Under the pieces are notes generated by a model that saw nothing but the letters and a program-made list of their open reading frames with translations, was not told where the DNA came from and did no database searches. A stretch of 53,779 bases of DNA. Source: DATJHM01 sp035493895 (GTDB lineage: Bacteria; Chloroflexota; Ktedonobacteria; Ktedonobacterales; Ktedonobacteraceae). The stretch lies in NCBI GenBank assembly GCA_035493895.1, contig DATJHM010000003.1, forward strand, positions 1-53,779. The letters are read 5' to 3'. The position numbers and the translations under genes are program-made. Shown here in pieces: positions 15,926-25,254 of the stretch. Within the stretch, counting starts at the first letter, position 1; each line of letters begins with the position of its first letter.

Positions 15926-18900
15926 TCATGCCCCTTCCGCCGTTTGTAGCGTAGCTGAAGAAAATGCCGGTACCGGCACCTGTGTGCTATTCCAGCTCTG
16001 CTCTCCCAGCCCATCCTCCTCTTGTAGCTCCGTTGCTCCCTGCACTTTATTCAGGCGTACCAGACTATCCAGCCCTTGCTCAAATGTGTCGTCGTGACTG
16101 ATCACCAACAATTGATCGAAGCCCCGCACGCGGCGTATCTGTTCGGCGAGATTCATGCGTCGTAGTTCATCCATATTTTGCGTCGGCTCATCGAAAAAGG
16201 CGATGTTCAATGTCGAGAGCTTTTTGAGCAATGCCAGCCGTACAGATAGCGCCGCACTCATCTGCTCGCCTCCGCTCAGTTGGGCGAAGGTTCGATTGAC
16301 TCCCTGGCGACGGAGCGTAATCTCGTAGTCGTTCTGCCACGCGAGCATGGCCGTACGATCGCCCATGATCTCGCCAAAGATGCGGTTCGCCTCCGCCGAA
16401 ATATCTCCCAGCATCGCCTTCAAGACATGCGGTGCCGCCTCTCGCATCAGCTTGCGAAACTGCTCCATCATGGTTTGCAGATCTTCAAGCGTGTGATACT
16501 CCTGCTGTGCCTCCTCAAGCTGAACCAGCAGTGCCTCGCCTTGCTCAATCTGCCGCACCAGCGCATTCATTGCTTCCTGATTGTGCTTCATCTGCTGGGC
16601 CAGCGCCGCCAGATCGCCCTCTAACTGTTGTAGCGCCTGCTTCACCTGCCTCAATGCCTCTGGATCAAATGCTGCCTCGGCCTCCCCATACTGCTGCTCG
16701 GCCTGTTGGAGACGCTGAGCTGCCTGCTCCTGAGCCTGCAAATACGTTTGATAGAGCCGTTCGCGTTCTGTTAGAAGTTGCGCGACCTTTTGATGCTGTA
16801 AATATAACTGATAACCACCATAATTCTGTCTGCGCAGCTTCTCCTGTTGCTCAATCTCATTATCCAGCGTGGCATACGTTGCGAGCTGCACCTGCAATGC
16901 CTGCAAACGTTGTTGTGTCTGCGCAGCCTTCTCCTGTTCCACCTGAAGCTGCTGAAGATGCTGCCGCTCACCGGCAATTATCGTTTGTTGTGTCCGAGTC
17001 TGTGCACGTGGATCATTCAGTCTTGCGCGTTCAGCATCGACCTGGGCCAGCAACGCTTCACTTCCCTGCAAGCTCTCCGCAAGCTGACGCAACTCTTGCT
17101 GATTCTTCTCACCCTGCTGAATTTGCTCCTGTAACTGTTGAACCTGCTTATAGAGACCGGCCAGTTCTCGCACCTGCGTATCAGCTCGCATGCTCTCCTG
17201 ATAGGCAGCCTCAATCTCTTGATAGCGCTGATCCACCGTTTGCAATTGCTCCAGCTCTACGTTTAGCTCATTGATATCGCGCTCCAGTCGCATCAGCTCT
17301 TTGCTCGTACGCTGTAATTGCTCGGTTGCCATATCTCGCCGCTCAATAAACTGTTCCAGCTTGTTCAGGGCGTCGGCATACCGTTTCACCTGTCCAATGC
17401 GCTCGCTTACCTGCTCCTGCTGCTCTGTGATGCGGGCCAGATTGGCATGTTCTTCGGTTAGCAGGCTCTCGAAATAAGACTCCAGGCTGACGATGCCGTG
17501 GCGTTTAATGTTCAGGCAACTTTCTTGTAGAAGTGGACATTGACCGCCCGCCGATTGTGCACGCGAACGGGTGTATCCTTCAATGTTTCCTTCCAGACGA
17601 TGTTGCTGGGCTCCAAGCTGCTCTAATTGCGTTTGCAGTCCCGGCAACTCTTCCGCCTCTGCCCGTCGTTCTTCGATCACCTCGACGTTATGTTCAGCCT
17701 TGCGCAATTTGTCGGCAAACTGGTCGCGCTCTTTCTGCTTACGCTCATAGTCATTTCGTTTGTCCTGTAACGATTGCGCCTTATTTTTCCGTTCATTGCG
17801 CTGCACTTTCAGGTCTGTCAACTGCGCACTCAATTCGGTCAGACGATTCGCCACGGGAACCAGCGGCTCGATTGTGCTGATTCGCCGTTGTAGCTGTGCT
17901 TTATCCTGCTGAAATTTGCTCAGTCGGCTGTTCAGTTTTTTCTCTTCGCTCACGGTAGCTTTGTAGCGCTCAACCTGTTGCAATAATTTTTCGTGTTGTT
18001 GTTCCAGCTCGATCTGCTGCTGTACAAGCGGTTCCAGCTCGCTCGCCCGCTGTCGTGCCGCGGCAACTTCAGCAAGACGCTCCTGGAGATGGTTGATCTG
18101 TGCTTGAATAAGGGTCTCAGCTCTTTGCTGGTTGCTCTGCTGCTGTAGAAGTGCGGCGCGTTGTTGCTCGGCCTTACGTAAACTTTGTAAGTTTTCCTCT
18201 GCCTGTTGATAGATCTGATAGGCTGCCTGGTTTGTGGATACGATCTGCTGGGCGTTACGTGCTTCCTGGAGTTGCCCTTCGGCGGTGCTGAGCTGCTGTT
18301 GCGCGTTCTCGGACTGAAGCCGTGCTTGCTCATAGCGATGGAGAAGTATCTGAAGCTGATTGCTCTGCTGCGTAAGTGCTTGCTCGCGTAGTTTGTTTTG
18401 CTCAAGTTCACTGGTCCATTGCACATTGGAGAGCTTTTGTTCCTCATCGAGCCGTCGCGCCTCTTTTAACTGACTGCGTAGTGCTTCCAGGGCGCTGGTC
18501 TCAAATTCAAGCTGCCGTATTTTCAACGTCTGCTCACTCATTTGTTCTTTGTACTGCTTCTGCGCATCGAGCAGATAATCGGCGGCTGTTTTGTAGTCTT
18601 CTATCTGAAGCAGTGCATCGAAGGTCTGTTTGCGCTTGCTGGCAACCTCCAGAAAAATAGCGGTAAAGGTGCCCTGAGGGACGCCAAGTGCATCGCGGAA
18701 GAGTGAGTCCAGCGGTCGTTCTCGATCAATACCGAAGAGTTCGTGTAGCTTATCGAGAACATCTGCACGCTGCTCCAGCCGACTATTGGCTTCAATGTCG
18801 AACACGGTCCAACGCGCTCCAGTACCGCAACGCCGCTCTACTTCATAGGGACGATCATCTCCACCGATGAGGTGGATCACTACACGCCCCTGCTTCTCTC

Positions 18901-19084
18901 CTTCGCGCACAAATTGTTCCTGGTTGTAGGGCAGATAGCCAAAGAGGGCGAAACCAACGGCCTCTACTAATGTCGTCTTACCGGCACCATTGGCACCGCT
19001 GATCGCTGTCGTGCCTCGTCGAAATGCGACCGAGACTTTACGATAACTTTTGATGTTCTCTAACTCAATTTTTGTAATGAGCAT
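15926..19084 (-). CDS. sbcC: SbcC/Rad50-type SMC-like ATPase
   Basis: A 1052-residue protein with a split ABC ATPase. The N-terminal half has Walker A GANGAGKT at 30-37. The C-terminal half has the signature LSGGEQMSAALSVRLALL and Walker B IAFFDEPTQNMDE. The middle, about residues 180-900, is Gln/Glu-rich coiled coil. At its midpoint lies a hook-like turn with Cys516 and Cys523 (CPLLQESC), a C-x6-C spacing instead of the Rad50 CxxC. Such proteins hold or process DNA ends, usually with the Mre11/SbcD nuclease. No sbcD is next to it; NurA is downstream instead. It starts at ATG 19084 with GGAAGC upstream. Confidence 0.9.
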   Translation of the reverse strand: MLITKIELENIKSYRKVSVAFRRGTTAISGANGAGKTTLVEAVGFALFGYLPYNQEQFVREGEKQGRVVIHLIGGDDRPYEVERRCGTGARWTVFDIEANSRLEQRADVLDKLHELFGIDRERPLDSLFRDALGVPQGTFTAIFLEVASKRKQTFDALLQIEDYKTAADYLLDAQKQYKEQMSEQTLKIRQLEFETSALEALRSQLKEARRLDEEQKLSNVQWTSELEQNKLREQALTQQSNQLQILLHRYEQARLQSENAQQQLSTAEGQLQEARNAQQIVSTNQAAYQIYQQAEENLQSLRKAEQQRAALLQQQSNQQRAETLIQAQINHLQERLAEVAAARQRASELEPLVQQQIELEQQHEKLLQQVERYKATVSEEKKLNSRLSKFQQDKAQLQRRISTIEPLVPVANRLTELSAQLTDLKVQRNERKNKAQSLQDKRNDYERKQKERDQFADKLRKAEHNVEVIEERRAEAEELPGLQTQLEQLGAQQHRLEGNIEGYTRSRAQSAGGQCPLLQESCLNIKRHGIVSLESYFESLLTEEHANLARITEQQEQVSERIGQVKRYADALNKLEQFIERRDMATEQLQRTSKELMRLERDINELNVELEQLQTVDQRYQEIEAAYQESMRADTQVRELAGLYKQVQQLQEQIQQGEKNQQELRQLAESLQGSEALLAQVDAERARLNDPRAQTRTQQTIIAGERQHLQQLQVEQEKAAQTQQRLQALQVQLATYATLDNEIEQQEKLRRQNYGGYQLYLQHQKVAQLLTERERLYQTYLQAQEQAAQRLQQAEQQYGEAEAAFDPEALRQVKQALQQLEGDLAALAQQMKHNQEAMNALVRQIEQGEALLVQLEEAQQEYHTLEDLQTMMEQFRKLMREAAPHVLKAMLGDISAEANRIFGEIMGDRTAMLAWQNDYEITLRRQGVNRTFAQLSGGEQMSAALSVRLALLKKLSTLNIAFFDEPTQNMDELRRMNLAEQIRRVRGFDQLLVISHDDTFEQGLDSLVRLNKVQGATELQEEDGLGEQSWNSTQVPVPAFSSATLQTAEGA

Positions 19085-19274
19085 GCTTCCAGGCCAGCCT
19101 TCCCAGCAAATGCATTGTAACGATACTCTCCCAATCCTTTATTCTGCTTTGATGAAGCAAAAGCGGAAAGTCACAGGCCGATTATATCATAACCACACCA
19201 ACCACCCGCCTTTATCGCAACGCATCTCACCACGCCCACCAGAATCCCCATCAACCCCCTGTAGATGCGTACCA

Positions 19275-19380
19275 TAGACCCAGTAGTGGCACGGTGGGGA
19301 GGAACGGAACTGTGCCTGCGAACTCGCTCCGCCCCTCTCGCCCCCTGGAGGAGATGCTACGGAATGATTGGCGTCACTTC
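19275..19380 (+). repeat. Dispersed repeat, family B copy 1
   Basis: The segment starts ACCCAGTAGTGGCACGG and includes GGAACTGTGCCTGCGAACTCG. GGCAC and the later GTGCC form a hairpin. Two further copies lie at 50698-50755 and 53632-53755. It occupies the otherwise empty 667-bp spacer between sbcC and the first permease. Confidence 0.7.
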
Positions 19381-19688
19381 ATGTCTATGGGTGCCGATAA
19401 ACAACGCCTTTCAGAATAACATGATTGCTAGACCATTTCAGGACCGTTTTACATGAAAGATAATATATTTACAGCTAACATTTTATTGTCAACAAAACAT
19501 GAAAATAACGCTTAATAGATAATAATGATAAAAATAATCATTTGCCTGCTTTATCATAAAAAGGGTAATATAGTACTATTTAGAAATGTATCACTGTTAT
19601 TGATCAGCATATTGGTTTATAGTGAGGATATAAATATAAAACATGAAAAGTAATAGAAAATTATCTATTGTGCTTTATATGCTTTATC

Positions 19689-19715
19689 TGCAGCTGTTTG
19701 CACTAAACAGCTGCA
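19689..19715 (+). promoter_or_regulatory. Perfect 11-bp inverted repeat upstream of the first APC permease
   Basis: TGCAGCTGTTT (19689-19699) and AAACAGCTGCA (19705-19715) flank a five-base loop, 37 bp before the start codon. It lacks a T-run, so an operator or translation-control hairpin is more likely than a terminator. The surrounding 19440-19690 is strongly AT-rich and contains no gene. Confidence 0.6.
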
Positions 19716-19751
19716 ATGATATGGTGGTAATGTTGGAAGGAGTCGTGCAGT

Positions 19752-21305
19752 ATGGCCTTGTTTCCCCCTGGTACGCAGGGAATGGATCCGCGACCTCCCG
19801 AGAAATATATCGAGAGGGGTGCTTCGGAACTACGCTCGGAAACCTATATTCCACAAGTTCTGCCTGCGGTCTTGCGCCCACGTGATTTGCTTGGCAATTT
19901 TATTGTTGCCCTGTTTCTTCTTCCCAATGCTATTCTTACGGCTACGGGAGGAACGGTTTCGCTCAGTTATATTCTTCTAGGCGCGGCTTTCTTTTTTCTT
20001 CCCTGTGCAATCGCAACCGCGCAGTTAGGCAAGCTTTATCCACACGATGGTTCGTTATATGTCTGGACTTACCGGGTATTTGGCGGGGCGTTCGGGAGCT
20101 TTTTGAGCTTTTTTGTTGGACTGTGTTACTGGCTCAGCGCTGTCTTTGCTACTGTAACTGCGGCTAATGCTGCTGTTACTATTGTGAATGGCATGAATAA
20201 TTCCTGGTTAGCGCAACCGTGGCAGCAAGGGCTCGCGATGGTATTCTTACTCCTTGTGGCCTCTTTTATCTGTCGCTTTCGTTTGCGTGTAGTGCAGAAC
20301 TTGATTAATATTTCTGCTTGCGCCACGCTCCTGACGGTTTTTCTCGTAGTGTTGGCCGGTATACTCTGGCTGGCCCAGGGGCACACACCCCAAACGAATC
20401 TTGCTTCGGGCCAGGATTGGCTGATTACGCCTGCCAGCTTTTCGCTCTTTGGCATTATCGTGCTCAATTTTATCGGGACCAGTGGCCCGCTCAATATGGC
20501 GGCGGAGATTCCCCGCAATGAGCCTATGCGTCGCAAAGCGCTACGCCTGCATCTTGGCTGGGGAAGCATGCTTATTTTTGCCTGCTATTTCCTGGTTCCT
20601 CTGATGGCCTTGCTCGTACGAGGACAGAGCTTGTTGCAAGATACTGTTATTACCTTTGCCGGGTTTGGCCTGGTTGATATGGTTCTGGGAAAGTCTGTGG
20701 GTGATATCGCTCTCATCGGATTTGGCTTCTTCTGTGTGTTCGCCAGTGTTTTCTATATGCTGGCCTCTTCTCGTATTCTCTTCGCGGCGGCTGTTGATGG
20801 TCGCATTCCTGGCTTTCTTGCTCGCCTGAATCGTAATCGCGTTCCCATGAATGCTATTCGTATGCATGTTGGTTCTGCGATTTTTGTGGTCCTCGGGGTC
20901 TTTGATGTCTTTCCCTTTATTGTCAATGTCGCGAACTCTGCTGTGTTTACTGCCCAGGTCTATACGGTCATTTCAGCGGCCTTGACTCTCATCTGGACGA
21001 TTGCTACGCTCTTCTACTTTGTGAATATCATTGGCCTGTTTGTACGCCATCGCTCGCTACTTACTGCCCATCGCGTTGTTCCTGTTCCTATCCTCATGCT
21101 CTGTTCTCTGCTTGGCTTTTTGATGTGCGTCCTTACTATTGTCGCTTGTCTCGTCTATTCCTGGATTCCTTCCCTGCTCTCGAATACGTCCTGGTCTCTC
21201 TATGTCGGTTTTCTGACTGCCATCAGTTTGCTGATTGCTGGCGTCATTAGCATTGTGGCGAGTGGTCAGGCTGACTGGGAATCTTTGCTGAAGAGAGAGG
21301 AGTAG
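19752..21305 (+). CDS. APC-superfamily amino acid/amine permease
   Basis: A 517-residue permease starting at ATG 19752, nine bases after GGAAGGAG. A 45-residue cytoplasmic N-terminus is followed by about twelve TM segments. The first contains NFIVALFLLPNAILTATGG, and the fragment AQLGKLYPHDGSLYVWTYRVFGG matches the conserved TM2-3 region of the amino acid-polyamine-organocation family. Another family feature is AAEIPRNEPMRRKALRLH after TM6. With the second permease and the copper amine oxidase that follow, it likely imports an amine or amino acid for oxidation. The substrate is inferred from context only. Confidence 0.9.
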   Translation: MALFPPGTQGMDPRPPEKYIERGASELRSETYIPQVLPAVLRPRDLLGNFIVALFLLPNAILTATGGTVSLSYILLGAAFFFLPCAIATAQLGKLYPHDGSLYVWTYRVFGGAFGSFLSFFVGLCYWLSAVFATVTAANAAVTIVNGMNNSWLAQPWQQGLAMVFLLLVASFICRFRLRVVQNLINISACATLLTVFLVVLAGILWLAQGHTPQTNLASGQDWLITPASFSLFGIIVLNFIGTSGPLNMAAEIPRNEPMRRKALRLHLGWGSMLIFACYFLVPLMALLVRGQSLLQDTVITFAGFGLVDMVLGKSVGDIALIGFGFFCVFASVFYMLASSRILFAAAVDGRIPGFLARLNRNRVPMNAIRMHVGSAIFVVLGVFDVFPFIVNVANSAVFTAQVYTVISAALTLIWTIATLFYFVNIIGLFVRHRSLLTAHRVVPVPILMLCSLLGFLMCVLTIVACLVYSWIPSLLSNTSWSLYVGFLTAISLLIAGVISIVASGQADWESLLKREE

Positions 21306-21465
21306 TGCGTTTATTGTCTGCCGTTGCCGCACGAAATGATGTCCTGTGTTTTGTGCTTTTATGCTATTATTCATGCATAGCATGAAATAAGTTGTGATAG
21401 CATGAAGAGACTTTTTAACCCCTTTTTTATTGTGGTTTTCTGTAAGCGTATGTTACACTGTACGC

Positions 21466-21491
21466 AATTGAAGCATGTATATGCTTCAATT
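21466..21491. promoter_or_regulatory. Perfect 11-bp inverted repeat between the two permease genes
   Basis: AATTGAAGCAT and ATGCTTCAATT flank GTAT, 120 bp upstream of the second permease. No T-run follows, so an operator is more likely than a terminator. Two copies of TAGCATGAA also occur nearby in 21377-21405. Confidence 0.55.
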
Positions 21492-21611
21492 CGATCTCTT
21501 TATCACTTTTGTGCATGATAACTTTTATACGTTTGTATGCAGGAGGTATGCATAGACGTTCAAGCGGATGACTCTACAGATTTGCTTTAGTGAAGTTGAA
21601 AAGGAGAGTGT

Positions 21612-23081
21612 ATGTCCACTACTAAAACGCCAACTTCTACTTCTACACGCCTGGGTCGACCTATTCTGACTACCTGGGAGGCGATTGCACAATCACTGGC
21701 TATTGGCCCTATTTTTAGTGTGGCTTTCGTCTCAACTCTGGTCGTTTCGGCTTCGGGATCTGCTTCTTTGCTTGCTGTGCTGCTGGCTGGTGTTGGTATG
21801 CTTGCTGTCGGCTGGGTAATCACACGCTACGCACGGCGCTATGCGGGTGCGGGGGCAATCTATGACTATGTCCGTCATATTTCTTCCTCTCTTGGACTGT
21901 TTGCGGCTATACTCTATTTTGTCGGCATTCTGGTTCTGGGCGGAACTGGTGGATATACTGCTGCGGGATTGCTTGCATCGCAATTCTTTCAACAATTGAC
22001 GGGTCTGGCGCTCCCCTGGTGGGTTGCAGGGATACTGCTGGCGACTCTTGTTTTTGTCCTCAATTACTTTGGGGTGCGGCTGACGACGCGCGTGCAGTTA
22101 GTCCTTACTGGTCTCTCTGTCCTGCCTTTCTTGCTTCTGGCTCTTGTGATTATTGCTCAGGGGGGCGATTCAGGCAACACTCCTTTCTTTATTCCCAGTG
22201 GACCTCCCACTGGTCTCTTTCAGGGCACTCTCTTTGCGATTACGCTCTTTGTGGGCTTTGAGGCCGCCGCCTCTCTTGGCGAGGAGACTGCTCATCCACG
22301 TACGTCTATTCCGCGCGCCATCACTGGCACGGTCATTATCTCTGCTGTACTCTACCTGGTGGTGATGTATGCGGCTGGTATCGGTTTTGGTCCTCAGCAT
22401 TTTGACAGGTGGATCAGTGATCCTGCCTTTATTGATACGCTTGCTACCCGCTACGTCGGTTCCTGGCTTGCTGTGCTGATTGATCTGGCGGTCTTGCTTG
22501 ATGTGGTGGTTTCTATCTGTGCTTTCTCTTCTACAACTGCTCGCGGCATTTTCGCTCTGGCTCGCCACGGCTTCCTGCCTGCTCCTCTCGCGCGGACTGT
22601 CTCGTTTCGCTCTCGCCCTTCGACTCCGTTCGGTGGCAATCTGCTCATTCTGATCTGTGCATTCGCTGTTATTGCGTTTGTTGCCGTAACGGGTACGGAC
22701 CCATTCCTTGCCTTTGGGATTACTGCGGCCTGGGGAACGATCCTCATTTCGGCTATCTATCTGATCCTTGTGGTCGGTTCTCTGTTCATCTTCCATATGA
22801 AATGGTGGCAATGGGGGGTCTTTCTCTTTGCGCTGGTTGCTCCTGCGCTGGGTATCTATGGCAGTTTCGTTCCTTTCCCTCAATGGCCTATAAGTCTGGC
22901 TGTCTATGGCTCAGCTGCTACGATTGTGCTGGGTCTTGTCTGGCTCGCTATCCTGCGTGCTCGCCGCCCCGATCTTCTGGCAGAGGCGGCCAAACCCCAC
23001 GTCTGGGAGGAGACTCCTGAAACTGTACTGGCTCCTGAAGCGGTTCCAGCTTCCTCTGATCTGGTCGCTGAAACTGAATAG
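21612..23081 (+). CDS. APC-superfamily amino acid/amine permease
   Basis: A 489-residue permease with GAAAAGGAGAGTG upstream of its ATG. About twelve TM segments are visible. Conserved elements include SLAIGPIFSVAF in TM1, YARRYAGAGAIYDYV after TM2, and VGFEAAASLGEETAHPRTSIPRAI in TM6-7, typical of the APC amino acid transporters. The C-terminal 40 residues are Glu/Pro/Ala-rich and cytoplasmic. It lies 102 bp before the copper amine oxidase on the same strand, and the three genes probably work together. Its own inverted repeat upstream suggests separate regulation from the first permease. Confidence 0.91.
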   Translation: MSTTKTPTSTSTRLGRPILTTWEAIAQSLAIGPIFSVAFVSTLVVSASGSASLLAVLLAGVGMLAVGWVITRYARRYAGAGAIYDYVRHISSSLGLFAAILYFVGILVLGGTGGYTAAGLLASQFFQQLTGLALPWWVAGILLATLVFVLNYFGVRLTTRVQLVLTGLSVLPFLLLALVIIAQGGDSGNTPFFIPSGPPTGLFQGTLFAITLFVGFEAAASLGEETAHPRTSIPRAITGTVIISAVLYLVVMYAAGIGFGPQHFDRWISDPAFIDTLATRYVGSWLAVLIDLAVLLDVVVSICAFSSTTARGIFALARHGFLPAPLARTVSFRSRPSTPFGGNLLILICAFAVIAFVAVTGTDPFLAFGITAAWGTILISAIYLILVVGSLFIFHMKWWQWGVFLFALVAPALGIYGSFVPFPQWPISLAVYGSAATIVLGLVWLAILRARRPDLLAEAAKPHVWEETPETVLAPEAVPASSDLVAETE

Positions 23082-23182
23082 CCTTTCTGGTCTTTCTTCC
23101 TGTAGACATAATCACGTGATATAATCTGGTGGCTCCTACAGGATGTGGGAGCCCATTGCCAAGAAAGCTAAAACGGAAAATT

Positions 23183-25156
23183 ATGGCGACTGAAATTTCC
23201 AACATCACTGCTCTACATCCACTTGAACCTCTGACACCAGCAGAAATTACAGCCGCAGTTGCTCTGGTGCGTGCTACTCGGCCATTGAGTTCCCAGGTTC
23301 GCTTTGTGACGGTGACGCTTAAAGAGCCCTCAAAACAAGCGGTGCTGGCATATCGCCCTGGAACCCCTTTTGAACGCCGGGCCTTTCTTGTTTTGCTGGA
23401 TAAGAGCGCAGAAAAGACGGCAACGTATGAGCTGGTCGTCAATCTTACCACGCAGCAGGTTGAGTCCTGGGAGCATATTCCCGATGTTCAGCCGAGTATT
23501 ATGCTCGAAGAGTTCTTCGCCTGTGAAACGGCTGTGAAGGCTGATCCTCGCTTTCAGGAGGCGCTGGCCCGGCGTGGGATTACGGATCTGGATCTCGTCT
23601 GTGTTGATCCCTGGTCGGCTGGCAATTATGGTCTGGAGGAAGAGCATACACACCGTCTTCTTCGTACCACTGTCCATATGCGCACCAATCCCGCTGATCC
23701 GCATGAGAATAGCTATGCGCATCCTATCGAGGGGCTGCATGCGCTCTTTGACCTGGGAACATTGCAGGTTCTGCGCGTTGATGACTACTACGATATTCCT
23801 GTTCCTCAACCCCAGGGCGATTATGTTCAGGGCACGCTCCCTGTACGCACGTTGAAGCCTCTGGAGATCCATCAACCGGAGGGACCCAGCTTTGTCGTCG
23901 ACGGCCATCATGTAACCTGGGATAACTGGTCTTTGCGGCTCGGCTTCGGTCCGCGTGAGGGGCTGATTCTGTATGATGTGCGTTTCGCTGATCGCTCCAT
24001 TTTCTATCGCGCCGCTATTTCTGAGATGACGGTGCCCTATGGCGATGTAAGCCCTGATCATAATCGCCAGAATGCTTTTGACTGTGGCGAGTATGGCCTG
24101 GGCTGGTTGGCGAATGCGCTGGAACTCGGCTGCGATTGCCTGGGTACGATCCACTATTTCGATGCCATTATTGCTGATGGCGACGGCAATGTTTTACAAC
24201 TTCCCAACGCAATTTGTATGCATGAGGAGGATTATGGCCTTCTCTGGAAACATACGAATTTCCGCACGGAGCATGTCGAGGTGCGCCGCTCTCGTCGTCT
24301 GGTGATCTCATTTATTGCCACGGTCGGCATCTATGAGTATGGCTTTTTCTGGTATCTCTATCAGGATGGCACGATCCAGCATGAGATCAAACTGACGGGT
24401 ATTATGAATGTTGGCGCAGTGAAGCCTGGTGAGAAGACGCGCTATGGCAAGATGTTGAATGGTCAGCTCTACTCGCCCATTCATCAACATTTCTTCTGCT
24501 TCCGCTTCGATACTGCTATCGATGGCTTACAAAATTCGGTGCTTGAGGAGGAGACGGTTGCTGTTCCTCTCGGCCCTGAAAATCCCTATGGCAATGCTTT
24601 CTATGTCGACTCTCGTGTGCTTCGTACGGAGCAGGAGGCCGAGCGGCTCACGAATCCTCATCAGGCCCGTAGCTGGAAGGTAATCAATCCCAATGTGCTG
24701 AATCACGTTGGCGAACCGGTGGGCTATCAATTGATGGCGGGCAGCCATGCTGTCTTGCCCTTTGCTCATCCCACTTCCAGCTTTTTGCAGCGTGCCGGTT
24801 TCACTCGTGCGCATGTCTGGGTCACACCCTACGCTGAGAAGGAGCGCTACGCCGCAGGCGAGTATCCCAATCAGCATCCAGGTGGCGCTGGACTTCCCGC
24901 ATGGATACAGGCCAATCGCTCGATTGAGAATACTGAGATTGTGCTCTGGCATACTGTTGGCGTCAATCATGCCGCTCGCTTAGAGGACTGGCCTGTTATG
25001 CCGGTAGCTCACGCGAACTTTATGTGGCGACCAAACGGCTTCTTTTCTCAGAATCCGTCTCTCGATGTCGCTCCACCCGCCGACGCAGATCACTCCTGCC
25101 ACTCAGATCATTCCCATCACAACGACGGCCACGACGGTCACAACCACCACGAATAA
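23183..25156 (+). CDS. Copper-containing (TPQ) primary amine oxidase
   Basis: A 657-residue enzyme that oxidises primary amines to aldehydes with release of ammonia and peroxide. ATG 23183 is preferred (GGAAAATT upstream) over a longer frame from 23129. The catalytic base is Asp300 in NAFDCGEYGLG. The cofactor tyrosine is Tyr384 in TVGIYEYGFFWY. Copper ligands are His434 and His436 (SPIHQHFF) and His610 (MPVAHANF). The usual TPQ motif is T-x-x-N-Y-D/E-Y; here the Asn is Ile383. The last 22 residues are a His/Asp-rich tail that could bind copper. There is no signal peptide. Two permeases precede it. Confidence 0.95.
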   Translation: MATEISNITALHPLEPLTPAEITAAVALVRATRPLSSQVRFVTVTLKEPSKQAVLAYRPGTPFERRAFLVLLDKSAEKTATYELVVNLTTQQVESWEHIPDVQPSIMLEEFFACETAVKADPRFQEALARRGITDLDLVCVDPWSAGNYGLEEEHTHRLLRTTVHMRTNPADPHENSYAHPIEGLHALFDLGTLQVLRVDDYYDIPVPQPQGDYVQGTLPVRTLKPLEIHQPEGPSFVVDGHHVTWDNWSLRLGFGPREGLILYDVRFADRSIFYRAAISEMTVPYGDVSPDHNRQNAFDCGEYGLGWLANALELGCDCLGTIHYFDAIIADGDGNVLQLPNAICMHEEDYGLLWKHTNFRTEHVEVRRSRRLVISFIATVGIYEYGFFWYLYQDGTIQHEIKLTGIMNVGAVKPGEKTRYGKMLNGQLYSPIHQHFFCFRFDTAIDGLQNSVLEEETVAVPLGPENPYGNAFYVDSRVLRTEQEAERLTNPHQARSWKVINPNVLNHVGEPVGYQLMAGSHAVLPFAHPTSSFLQRAGFTRAHVWVTPYAEKERYAAGEYPNQHPGGAGLPAWIQANRSIENTEIVLWHTVGVNHAARLEDWPVMPVAHANFMWRPNGFFSQNPSLDVAPPADADHSCHSDHSHHNDGHDGHNHHE

Positions 25157-25160
25157 TAGT

Positions 25161-25195
25161 ATGAGCCAGGATCATCTACTATCATCCTGGCTCAT
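25161..25195 (+). terminator. 12-bp perfect stem-loop after the amine oxidase
   Basis: ATGAGCCAGGAT (25161-25172) pairs exactly with ATCCTGGCTCAT (25184-25195) around 11 bases. It starts just after the stop codon, between convergent genes. It lacks a clean T-run, but the position suggests it ends one or both transcripts. Confidence 0.6.
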
Positions 25196-25254
25196 CCCTG
25201 AAAAACTTGTTTGCTGATAACTTGACATACTGTTAAGTTCTAGTTGGCTAAAAT

